The position numbers were made by a program, and so were the translations under genes. Under the pieces are notes generated by a model that did no database searches, was not told the DNA's origin, and saw only the letters and a program-made list of their open reading frames with translations. A DNA stretch of 28,294 bases from GSA-30 sp036384435 (GTDB lineage Bacteria; Pseudomonadota; Gammaproteobacteria; Xanthomonadales; Rhodanobacteraceae). The DNA lies in the NCBI RefSeq assembly GCF_036384435.1, contig NZ_DASVMI010000019.1:1-28294 (forward strand), written 5' to 3'. Shown piece after piece: positions 15,457 to 25,594 of this stretch (positions within the stretch are counted from its first letter, which is position 1; each line of letters opens with the position of its first letter).

Positions 15457-15822
15457 GCGATCGAAGTCCTGAAAAGTTGCGTATGGCTTGGCCCGATCGG
15501 CGAACGCGCGATGGGCGCGTGCACTTCGGGCCGGCTGGGGTTCGACGGGGAAAAAACGAGCTCCCGCGCCGATTTGCAGAGGGCTTGCAGCCGCCTATTT
15601 TGCCAGCCAGGGCCGTCTCGCCGCAACGCAAGACAACGTTTCCGGCAGCGTTCGAAATCTTGCAAGAGCTTGCGCGTGCGATATGGCTTGCCCGTCATGC
15701 AACACGCCCCACATGGAGGGTGTCGTCGCGGCTGGCCTGTTCTTACAATTGCCCTCACGCTCGCTGCTCTAGGATCGTCCTGTTACGCCTCACGCGTCCG
15801 CTTTGCAAAGGAGTTTCCGACC
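15457..15822. promoter_or_regulatory. Divergent acnB-acnA control region
   Basis: I see no gene in these 366 bp. The spacer must hold both promoters. On the plus strand TTGCCC (15749-15754) and TAGGAT (15770-15775) are a weak candidate with a short 15-bp spacing. The acnA SD AAAGGAG (15807-15813) overlaps a CTTTGCAAAG palindrome (15801-15810). A GCAAG/CTTGC inverted repeat lies at 15662-15673. A near-identical 18-bp direct repeat (TATGGCTTG core) occurs at 15477-15495 and 15677-15694. I found no recognisable Fur or FNR site by eye. Confidence 0.4.
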
Positions 15823-18573
<2,751 letters not shown>

Positions 18574-18599
18574 CAGCGAGCTTGAGCCGGCGAGTCTGC

Positions 18600-18619
18600 G
18601 CCCCTCATGGACGAGGGGC
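18600..18619. repeat. Hairpin after acnA
   Basis: A perfect 7-bp GC-rich stem (18600-18606 with 18613-18619, 6-nt loop) lies between the convergent ends of acnA and the lipoprotein gene. There is no T-tract, so it may stabilise a 3' end rather than terminate transcription. Confidence 0.4.
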
Positions 18620-18655
18620 AAGTCGGTTCGGGCGACGGAGTGAATCCCGGACCAG

Positions 18656-19096
18656 CTAGTGTTTCCAGGTCGCTGAATAGCATATCCACCGGCCACCGTC
18701 TTTGCGCCAGGCACTTTGCACCTGATACAGGCCCATCTGCGCCGGTAGGGTCTGGCCGCCGCTGGTCAAGGTGACAGTGAACATGGCGACGTAACGATCT
18801 CCCCGGGCCTGTATATCAACCGGTCCGACCAGCACGTGGATCGTTTCGTGGCGAAGCCTGGCAAGGCGCAGCATGTCTTGCAGATCCTTGCGGGCGACTT
18901 GCCCCGCATTGCCGTCGAACTGCTCATCGAGCACCTCGCCCAGCGCCGAGGCGTCGGTCTTTTCGGCCGCCCTGCCAGCGGTGACCACGGCCTGCCGGAC
19001 ACGCTCCTCATCGGGCGTGCGATGGCAAGCAGCCGCCATAGCCAATGCCATCGACCAAAGCAGGATCAACATCCCCCTGCGAAAATGCTTATTCAT
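18656..19096 (-). CDS. Small putative lipoprotein, NTF2-like/DUF4440-like fold suspected
   Basis: The 146-residue product has a clear export signal: two Arg and a Lys in the first seven residues, a hydrophobic core (MLILLWSMALAMAAA), then Cys24 in AAAC, which could be a lipobox. The mature part is an amphipathic helix (EERVRQAVVTAGRAAEKTDASALGEVLDEQF) followed by a beta-rich region (DIQARGDRYVAMFTVTLTSGGQ...GRWICYSATWKH). Such a pattern is common in SnoaL/NTF2-like small periplasmic proteins. The fold assignment is inferred, and the function is unknown. GAGGATAG is a good SD in front of ATG 19096. It is divergent from fadD with a 119-bp shared promoter region. Confidence 0.75.
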   Translation of the reverse strand: MNKHFRRGMLILLWSMALAMAAACHRTPDEERVRQAVVTAGRAAEKTDASALGEVLDEQFDGNAGQVARKDLQDMLRLARLRHETIHVLVGPVDIQARGDRYVAMFTVTLTSGGQTLPAQMGLYQVQSAWRKDGGRWICYSATWKH

Positions 19097-19125
19097 GCTC
19101 TATCCTCGTTGCAGTGCGGCTTGCC

Positions 19126-19184
19126 GCATACGCAACCGTATGCTCCAATGCCGCCGCCGTATACTGCCCGATGCTGAGCATCGG
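19126..19184 (+). promoter_or_regulatory. fadD promoter region with two palindromic operator candidates
   Basis: TATACT at 19160-19165 is a strong -10 candidate, 50 bp before the fadD ATG. A perfect inverted repeat GCATACG-CAAC-CGTATGC (19126-19143) covers the expected -35 position. A second, CCGATGC-TGA-GCATCGG (19168-19184), covers the expected start of transcription. Both are seen exactly in the sequence. That they bind regulators is inferred. Neither looks like the E. coli FadR site. Confidence 0.55.
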
Positions 19185-19215
19185 CGCGTTGAACACTGGG
19201 AGCGTGGGATTAGAC

Positions 19216-20898
19216 ATGAGCAATGAGCGTCCGTGGCTGAAACAATATCCGGATGGCGTACCCGCAGAAATCGACATAAACCAGTACGCTTCGGTTGTCG
19301 CGGTCCTGGAGGAATCCTTCCAACGCTTTCGTGATCGCCCTGCCTTCGCCAGCTTCGGCAAGAAGCTAACTTACGGCCAGATCGACGAGATGAGCAAGCA
19401 ATTCGCCGGCTACCTCACCGGCGAACTGAAACTGGTCAAGGGTGATCGCATCGCGATCATGATGCCCAACGTTCTGCAGTACCCGATCGCTCTGTTTGGC
19501 GCGCTACGCGCCGGGCTGGTCGTAGTCAACACCAACCCGATGTACACCGCCCGCGAGCTCAAGCACCAGTTGCATGACTCAGGCGCCAAGGCCATCGTCG
19601 TGGTGGACAATTTTGCCGCCACGCTCCAGCAGGTCGTAGCCGAGACCGGCGTCAAGCACATCATCACCACCGGCATCGGCGACCTGCTTGGCGCCAAGGG
19701 CATCATCGTCAACTTCGTGATCAAGACGATCAAGAAAATGGTGCCGGCTTTCCACCTGCCGCAGGCCGTTCGCTTGAAGGACGCGCTTTCGCGCGGTGCA
19801 AGCCACCCGTTGCCCAAGCCCTCGATCGGACACGAGGACCTGGCCTTCCTGCAATACACGGGCGGCACCACCGGCGTGGCCAAGGGCGCGATGCTCACGC
19901 ACGGCAACATGATCGCCAATATGTTGCAAGCCGGATCGTGGATCGGTTCCAACCTCAGCGCCGGTCAGGAGGTGGTGATCACCGCCTTGCCGCTTTATCA
20001 CATCTTCTCGCTGACGGCCAATGGCCTGGTTTTCATGCGCCTGGGCGGCTTGAGCTGGTTGATTACCAATCCACGCGACATGCCTGGCTTCGTGAAGGAA
20101 CTGAAAGCTTCTGGCTTTACCGCCATTACCGGCGTCAACACCCTGTTCAATGGCCTTCTCAATACACCGGGTTTTGCCGAGCTGGATTTCTCCCGCGTGC
20201 ACCTGAGTCTGGGCGGCGGTATGGCCGTGCAGCGCGCGGTGGCCGAACGCTGGAAGAAAGTTACCGGTTGCACCCTGGTCGAAGCCTACGGCCTGACCGA
20301 GACCTCGCCGGCCGCTTGCATCAATCCGCTTGACCTGAAGGACTACAACAGCTCGATTGGCCTGCCAATCTCTTCCACCGATGCAGCCGTGTGGTCGGAG
20401 GACAACCAGCCACTGCCGATCGGCGAGGTGGGCGAGTTGATGATCAAAGGGCCGCAGGTGATGCGCGGTTACTGGCAGCGTCCTGACGAGACGGCCAAAG
20501 TGCTTGGCAGTGACGGCTGGCTGCATACCGGCGACATTGCCCGCATGGATGAGAACGGTTACTTCTACATCGTCGACCGCAAGAAGGACATGATCCTCGT
20601 CTCGGGTTTCAACGTGTATCCAAACGAAGTCGAAGACGCGATCATGCAGCACCCTGGCGTGGCAGAAGTTGCTGCCGTGGGCATGCCGGACGAGCACTCC
20701 GGCGAAGTCGTCAAAGTATTTGTCGTACGCAAGGACCCCAACCTCACCGTCGAAGAGCTCAAGCAGTTCTGCCGCGAAAATCTCACCGGCTACAAACGCC
20801 CCAAGTCCATCGAGTTCCGCGATGCCCTGCCCAAGAGCAACGTCGGCAAGATCCTGCGACGCGAACTGCGCGATGAAAAGAAGCCTGCGGCGGCGTAG
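19216..20898 (+). CDS. fadD: Long-chain fatty acid-CoA ligase
   Basis: FadD activates fatty acids by adenylation and thioesterification to CoA, entering beta-oxidation, at the inner face of the membrane. At 560 residues it matches E. coli FadD. The AMP-binding P-loop YTGGTTGVAKGAM starts at residue 214, the adenylate-forming motif EAYGLTETSP is present, and the FACS signature (DGWLHTGDIARMDENGYFYIVDRKKD) begins at residue 433. The C-terminal catalytic Lys lies in SNVGKILRREL. ATG 19216 (MSNERPW) is chosen on family length, and GTGGGAT lies just upstream. The open frame extends to 19045 but without family character. Two palindromes flank the -10, and the gene ends at a strong terminator. Confidence 0.96.
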   Translation: MSNERPWLKQYPDGVPAEIDINQYASVVAVLEESFQRFRDRPAFASFGKKLTYGQIDEMSKQFAGYLTGELKLVKGDRIAIMMPNVLQYPIALFGALRAGLVVVNTNPMYTARELKHQLHDSGAKAIVVVDNFAATLQQVVAETGVKHIITTGIGDLLGAKGIIVNFVIKTIKKMVPAFHLPQAVRLKDALSRGASHPLPKPSIGHEDLAFLQYTGGTTGVAKGAMLTHGNMIANMLQAGSWIGSNLSAGQEVVITALPLYHIFSLTANGLVFMRLGGLSWLITNPRDMPGFVKELKASGFTAITGVNTLFNGLLNTPGFAELDFSRVHLSLGGGMAVQRAVAERWKKVTGCTLVEAYGLTETSPAACINPLDLKDYNSSIGLPISSTDAAVWSEDNQPLPIGEVGELMIKGPQVMRGYWQRPDETAKVLGSDGWLHTGDIARMDENGYFYIVDRKKDMILVSGFNVYPNEVEDAIMQHPGVAEVAAVGMPDEHSGEVVKVFVVRKDPNLTVEELKQFCRENLTGYKRPKSIEFRDALPKSNVGKILRRELRDEKKPAAA

Positions 20899-20910
20899 TC
20901 TTGGTTAGGG

Positions 20911-21030
20911 GTGAGGTCGCGCCTGCGGCGCTGTAAAGAGCGAAGAGACAAAGCCCGCTATGACGCGGGCTTTGTTTTGCTGCTGTTCTTTTCACTGTTA
21001 CTCTTTACAGCGCCGTGGACGTGGCCTCAC
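20911..21030. repeat. 120-bp inverted-repeat element around the fadD terminator
   Basis: Arms of 30 bp (20911-20940 and 21001-21030) are complementary at 25 of 30 positions. The inner 15 bp (CGGCGCTGTAAAGAG) are perfect. Of the five differences, four would be G-U pairs in RNA of the fadD strand and one is C-A. The 60-bp interior holds the terminator hairpin. It lies between the convergent fadD and PilZ genes. Confidence 0.75.
20948..20980 (+). terminator. Intrinsic terminator of fadD
   Basis: A perfect 11-bp stem ACAAAGCCCGC (20948-20958), 6-nt loop and complementary arm at 20965-20975 are followed by TTTGC, giving a short U-tract. It is 50 bp after the fadD stop and is nested inside a larger inverted repeat. 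It might also weakly end the convergent PilZ transcript. Confidence 0.85.
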
Positions 21031-21058
21031 AGCGAGCGCCAGCGAGCGACCTGACGCC

Positions 21059-21427
21059 TCAATCGTCTTTCCACATCTCCAGGATATCCGCATACCCACC
21101 CAACAGATTCCACAGCGGGACCTGTTTGTCTTCCGGGATATGGGTGTAGGCAAAACCGATATGGCGGCTGGATACGCGGGCAACCACGGCTTCAAGGTGG
21201 ATATGCAGATCATGACCAAAAATCATGTCCAATACCCAACTCTGGCCAGATTCGCCCTGCCAACCCAACGGGCGACGCAAGAGCACGCCGGTGGCCGAGA
21301 TATCGATCAGGTCAGTCGGCTGGGACTGGTCGCCCCGGCTCATCAACACGGTGGTCTCAATTCGCATTCGGGCCGGACGAAGTTGCTCCGAATCGAGGCT
21401 TTTGCTCATCTGGTCGTTCTTGGTCAC
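21059..21427 (-). CDS. PilZ-domain protein
   Basis: PilZ domains are best known as c-di-GMP receptors controlling motility, pili and exopolysaccharide. The 122-residue product has a PilZ fold: LRPARMRIETTVLM, the second motif DISATG (DxSxxG), and ending HIPEDKQVPLWNLLGGYADILEMWKDD. The first motif reads RPARMR, so Arg spacing is not the classical RxxxR, and c-di-GMP binding is uncertain. GTG 21427 is chosen because GGGGAGG lies just upstream; ATG 21409 has no SD, and the open frame to 21562 lacks domain character. No pilus or GGDEF/EAL gene is in the window. It is convergent with fadD. Confidence 0.88.
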   Translation of the reverse strand: MTKNDQMSKSLDSEQLRPARMRIETTVLMSRGDQSQPTDLIDISATGVLLRRPLGWQGESGQSWVLDMIFGHDLHIHLEAVVARVSSRHIGFAYTHIPEDKQVPLWNLLGGYADILEMWKDD

Positions 21428-22223
21428 ACGTCCTCCCCACCGCCTATTCTTTAGCCGGCTGACCCTCCAGGCACCCCACCCGGAAAGCCCCCGTTTGTAT
21501 GGCAGCTCATTGCCCCATAAAGAAGCAAGCCGCATGCCACAAGATAGTTCAATCCATGCCAATGATTCATTTTAAGCACGAGACGACAGAACTTCATCGT
21601 GCAAGCGAACAAAAAGATGGCACGCAGAACACAGGTTACGTGGTTGCGGCACAGCATCGTGACAAACCGAGCCATCGGCCGACACGATGGGTCACTTGAT
21701 GCCCTACCCTGGCTCTCCCGGCGCTCACGACGCAACGGCTGAATGCAGGCGGCCGCCCGTACTGGACTTGTCGCGCGCCTACCATTACTCTGTCGGTCAC
21801 GCGAGGGTCCTTAACGCTACCGAGCAAGCCGGTCAAAACCGGTGCCAGCGGTGCCAGACCCATGCTCTCAGCAGATCGCCAGACCATCAGTGACGTCAAG
21901 CTCGTCAGCTCATGGGCATGTGTCGACGCATCGGATCTTCTCTTTGCGACGGTACCGCAGCGATTGTGCACCGCGGCTCGCCTGACCGGAATCGCCTGAG
22001 CGGCTCCATCAAGCGGTGAACCGGGATGTTAATGGCGCGCGTGGCGTCGTGGCTGAACGCAGAAATATTAGATGGCTTCTGGGTCGCAAGGGTCGCCGCC
22101 TGACAACCGGCATCCTGACGGGGACATTCGTTAACGCATGCCGGATATCCGGCCGGACAGAACGGTTCCTAATGTGTTGAAAGCACAGCAAGCCGCGATC
22201 GGGCGGCCGAACGATATGTATTG
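21428..22223. other. About 800-bp stretch with no convincing gene
   Basis: Between the PilZ gene and scpA I see only short, poorly supported frames. The base composition looks lower in GC, especially near 21520-21660. It must hold the PilZ and scpA promoters. A 14-bp perfect palindrome GCCGGATATCCGGC is at 22140-22153, about 70 bp before scpA, and a short CCGGT/ACCGG hairpin lies near 21830. I do not recognise decayed gene remnants or an RNA gene. Confidence 0.5.
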
Positions 22224-23132
22224 ATGAGCACCGAACCCGAAGCGGTTACAGCCCCGCAGGACGCTTTCGCGTCGGTACCGCAACAACAGGAAATGCCGCT
22301 GGCCATCGTGCGCGGCGAACCGATCCTGCAGATGCCGCAGGATCTATACATCCCCCCGGACGCGCTCGAGGTGATCCTCGAGGCATTCGAAGGGCCGCTG
22401 GATCTTTTGCTTTACTTGATTCGCCGACAAAACCTGGACATCCTGGATATTCCGATTGCCGAGATCACCCGGCAATACATGGAATACATCGACATGATGC
22501 GCGATGTGATGCGCCTGGAGCTGGCGGCCGAATACCTGCTGATGGCCGCCATCCTCGCCGAAATCAAGTCGCGCCTGCTGCTACCACGGCCGCCGACCGA
22601 GGAAGGCATCGAAGAAGACCCGCGCGCCGAATTGGTACGCCGTCTGCAGGAATATGAGCGGTTCAAGAAGGCCGCCGAGGATATCGAGGCCCTGCCCCGT
22701 CTCGAACGTGATACCACGGTGGTGCATGCCGATGTCGGCGAGCGCAACGTGATCAAGCTACCGCCGCCGCTGGATCTCAAGGAGTTGCTGCTCGCGCTCA
22801 AGGATGTCATGCACCGAGCCGAACTGTTCGGACATCACGCCATCAAGCGTGAAGCCTTGAGCGTACGCCAGCGCATGGGCGAATTGCTGGGTCGACTAAG
22901 CAATACCCAGTTCCATCGATTCGAAACGCTATTCGATGTGAGCGAGGGCCGGCTTGGCGTGGTGGTGACCTTCCTGGCCATGTTGGAACTGGCCAAGGAG
23001 ATGCTAGTGGAAATTGTCCAGGAAGAACCCCTGGCGGCGATTTACGTGAAAGCCAAGGCCACGATGAGCGAGGAATCGACGGAAGAACCGACCTCCGAAG
23101 ATGACGACCAAGCCGCATCTGCCTACGAATGA
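22224..23132 (+). CDS. scpA: Segregation and condensation protein A (kleisin)
   Basis: ScpA is the kleisin that bridges SMC heads and binds ScpB dimers, organising and separating chromosomes. The 302-residue protein has a flexible N-terminus (to about 45) and then the conserved core EAFEGPLDLLLYLIRRQNLDILDIPIAEITRQYMEYI. A helical body (AEYLLMAAILAEIKSRLLLP) and a winged-helix C-terminal region (VVVTFLAMLELAKEMLVEIVQEEPLAAIYV) follow, with an acidic tail. ATG 22224 directly follows an in-frame TTG; SD support is weak, so a start slightly inside is possible. The stop lies 32 bp inside scpB, and the following genes overlap or abut, so this is the first gene of a likely operon. Confidence 0.94.
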   Translation: MSTEPEAVTAPQDAFASVPQQQEMPLAIVRGEPILQMPQDLYIPPDALEVILEAFEGPLDLLLYLIRRQNLDILDIPIAEITRQYMEYIDMMRDVMRLELAAEYLLMAAILAEIKSRLLLPRPPTEEGIEEDPRAELVRRLQEYERFKKAAEDIEALPRLERDTTVVHADVGERNVIKLPPPLDLKELLLALKDVMHRAELFGHHAIKREALSVRQRMGELLGRLSNTQFHRFETLFDVSEGRLGVVVTFLAMLELAKEMLVEIVQEEPLAAIYVKAKATMSEESTEEPTSEDDDQAASAYE

Positions 23133-24156
23133 AGTATCCGCATCCGACCTGAAGGCCATGCAGATCGAGCAACTCAAATCCATCATCGAAGCCGCCTTGC
23201 TGGCAGCGACCCAACCGCTGACCGTAGCAAACCTGGGTGACCTGTTCATCGAGGAAGACGAAGTCGGCCGTGACGACATCGCCAAGGCGCTGGAAGCCCT
23301 GGGGGCCGATTGCCAAGGGCGCGGCATCCAGTTGCTGGAGGTCGCCTCGGGCTTTCGCTATCAGGTGCGCCAGGATGTGCACCCGTGGATATCACGCATG
23401 TGGACGGAAAAGCCGAGCCGCTATTCGCGTGCCCTGCTGGAGACCCTGGCGTTGATCGCTTATCGCCAGCCAATCACTCGTCCCGAGATCGAGCAGATTC
23501 GCGGGGTGGTGGTGTCGTCCAACATCATCAAGACCCTGGAGGAGCGCGAGTGGATTCGCGTGGTGGGCTACCGGGACGTTCCAGGCAAGCCGGCCCTTTT
23601 TGGAACGACACGCGGTTTCCTCGATTACTTCAACTTGAAATCGCTCGATGAATTGCCGCCACTGTCGGAAATTCGCGACATGGAAGATCCGCAGATGCGT
23701 ATCGACCAGGAGCCGATTCCTGCCCGTGTCATCAAGGATCTACCTATCGATCCGGATGAGGAAATGGCGCCCGAGGAAGCCCAACTGCTACCTGAAAACC
23801 AGCAACAGGCCGAAGCCGAGGCACAGGAAAAGCCTGGAGAAAGCCAGGATACGCAAGATCAGGCTACCTCGCCGGAACAAGGCAGCCATACCTCTGACGA
23901 TGAGTCGGCCAGCAGCGACGCGCAAACCCCGAACGTCAACGACGAGACCAACGATTTCCAGGTCTCGCCCGCCACGGAAGAAATCAACGCACAGGCCGTT
24001 AATGAGCCTGATGCGGAACATCACACCGGCGCTACCGGGCCGGTCGAAGACCCCGACCCGGCTGCAACGGCTAATGCCGACGACAGCATCACTGACAACG
24101 CGGACGCCGAACACGGCAAGTCCGATGAGCAAGATACCGAGGAGTACCGCGCATGA
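23101..24156 (+). CDS. scpB: Segregation and condensation protein B with long acidic tail
   Basis: ScpB forms dimers that bind ScpA in the SMC complex. The folded part (about residues 20-215) has two winged-helix domains: QLKSIIEAALLAATQPLTVANLGDLF and SRALLETLALIAYRQPITRPEIEQIRGVVVSSNIIKTLEEREWIRVVG, ending TRGFLDYFNLKSLDELPPL. Residues 219-351 are a low-complexity tail rich in Asp, Glu, Gln, Asn, Ser and Thr with only three basic residues, likely disordered. ATG 23101 overlaps scpA by 32 bp. ATG 23158 (MQIEQLKSII) is an alternative giving 332 residues without overlap, and the family pattern slightly favours it. The stop overlaps rluB (ATGA). Confidence 0.93.
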   Translation: MTTKPHLPTNEVSASDLKAMQIEQLKSIIEAALLAATQPLTVANLGDLFIEEDEVGRDDIAKALEALGADCQGRGIQLLEVASGFRYQVRQDVHPWISRMWTEKPSRYSRALLETLALIAYRQPITRPEIEQIRGVVVSSNIIKTLEEREWIRVVGYRDVPGKPALFGTTRGFLDYFNLKSLDELPPLSEIRDMEDPQMRIDQEPIPARVIKDLPIDPDEEMAPEEAQLLPENQQQAEAEAQEKPGESQDTQDQATSPEQGSHTSDDESASSDAQTPNVNDETNDFQVSPATEEINAQAVNEPDAEHHTGATGPVEDPDPAATANADDSITDNADAEHGKSDEQDTEEYRA

Positions 24157-25586
24157 ATGCGCCGCAGAAATCCGTCCTGACCCTGAAACGCGAACCACGC
24201 AACGACGACACTCCCGCACTGGAAGAGCGCCTGCATAAGGTGCTTGCCAATGCCGGGCTCGGTTCGCGCCGTATGCTTGAACAACGCATCCAGGCTGGCG
24301 AAGTCGAGGTCAATGGCACCGCTGCCAGCATTGGTGCCAGCGTGCATGCCGGCGATCGCGTTACGATCGACAGCAAGCAATTCGTGGTGTCCACGGATAA
24401 CCGCGACGAGACCGAGGTGCTGGTTTATCACAAGCCCGAAGGCGTGGTGACCACCCGAGAAGATCCCGAAGGTCGTCCCACGGTGTTTGAACAGTTGCCG
24501 CGCCTGAAGGGTGCGCGCTGGGTTGCCGTCGGTCGCCTGGACATCAACACAACCGGCCTGTTGCTGCTGACCACCGATGGCGATCTGGCCAATGCGCTGA
24601 TGCACCCCAAGAGCGGCCTGGAACGCGAATACCTGTGTCGTGTCCACGGCGAGGTGCCCGACGAAATCATCGAGAAACTCAAGGCTGGCGTGGAACTGGA
24701 AGACGGCCTGGCCCGCTTTGATGAAATCGCCATCATCAGCCGTGGCGGCAGCCACAGCTGGTTCCGCGTGGTAATTCGCGAAGGCCGCAATCGTGAAGTA
24801 CGCCGCCTATGGGATTCACAAGGCTTCCTGGTCAGCCGCCTCAAGCGCATCCGCTACGGTAACGTCGAGCTGCCCCGTGCGCTGCGTCGTGGCGACTGCG
24901 AAGCGTTAGGCGAAGACCTGGTCAAGGACCTGCGCAAGATCACCGGCCTGGGTGCTCCGTCCCCCGTGCTGACGCTGAGCCCCGTGCTACATCAGCGTCG
25001 TGCGCCGCGTAATGTTACAGAATACCGTCCGGAGCGCGGCAGCACCCATGCCTGGGCTGGCGGCTATGCAGATGAAGCTCGCGAGCTTCGGGCATTCGAT
25101 CGCATTCGTGAAGAGCCAACCCGTGGTAAGCAGCAGCGCCGCCGCCCGGGCAAGGAAGTCAACGGCAACGTCGCCCGCCCGGACCGCGGCCCCAGCGTCG
25201 GACGCCGCAAGAGCAAGCGTGGCGTGGCACCCGGGCAGGAACTGCCTTCGGTGCGTACTTGGTTTGCAGGCGATTCGCGCGAAGGTGGCGCGGCACGTGG
25301 CGGCCAGGGCCAGGGCCAGGCACGCGGCTTCAGCACCGGCGCCGGTGGTGGTCAGGGGCGCCGTGGCGGCAAACCCGGCGGTGCGGGCACGCGTGCCGGC
25401 GGCGCCAACCCGTACGGCGGTTTCTCCGGTGGAGGCCAAGGCGGTAATCGCGGCCAGGGCCGAGGCGGCAACTCCCGAGGTGGTCAGGGCGGTCGCCCGC
25501 AAGGCCAGGGGGGCGGCAATCGTCGTCCCGGCGGTGGTGGCAACGGTGGCAACCGGGGTGGTGGCAACCGCGGCGGCAATCGCTGA
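24153..25586 (+). CDS. rluB: 23S rRNA pseudouridine synthase RluB with Gly/Arg-rich tail
   Basis: RluB makes a pseudouridine in domain V of 23S rRNA (position 2605 in E. coli). The 477-residue protein has an S4 RNA-binding domain (about 25-85, ERLHKVLANAGLGSRRMLEQRIQAGEVEVNG) and the RsuA/RluB catalytic domain with catalytic Asp130 (GRLDINTTGLLLLT). EGRNREVRRLWDSQGFLVSRLKRIRYG is also present. From about residue 285 the protein is basic, and from about 372 it is almost only Gly, Arg, Gln and Asn, with at least six RGG motifs, reminiscent of eukaryotic RGG-box RNA-binding tails. The catalytic part alone is near the usual size. Start and scpB stop overlap in ATGA. Confidence 0.93.
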   Translation: MNAPQKSVLTLKREPRNDDTPALEERLHKVLANAGLGSRRMLEQRIQAGEVEVNGTAASIGASVHAGDRVTIDSKQFVVSTDNRDETEVLVYHKPEGVVTTREDPEGRPTVFEQLPRLKGARWVAVGRLDINTTGLLLLTTDGDLANALMHPKSGLEREYLCRVHGEVPDEIIEKLKAGVELEDGLARFDEIAIISRGGSHSWFRVVIREGRNREVRRLWDSQGFLVSRLKRIRYGNVELPRALRRGDCEALGEDLVKDLRKITGLGAPSPVLTLSPVLHQRRAPRNVTEYRPERGSTHAWAGGYADEARELRAFDRIREEPTRGKQQRRRPGKEVNGNVARPDRGPSVGRRKSKRGVAPGQELPSVRTWFAGDSREGGAARGGQGQGQARGFSTGAGGGQGRRGGKPGGAGTRAGGANPYGGFSGGGQGGNRGQGRGGNSRGGQGGRPQGQGGGNRRPGGGGNGGNRGGGNRGGNR

Positions 25587-25594
25587 TCGCGCCG

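Noticed and set aside
13951..15822. Long open frame running in phase into acnA, antisense to acnB
   Set aside because: It is the shadow of the high-GC acnB gene on the other strand. AcnA family length and a strong SD fix the real start at 15823, and the upstream part has no domain character.
19579..20697. 372-residue open frame antisense to fadD
   Set aside because: It lies wholly within the well-conserved fadD, with no SD or recognisable domain.
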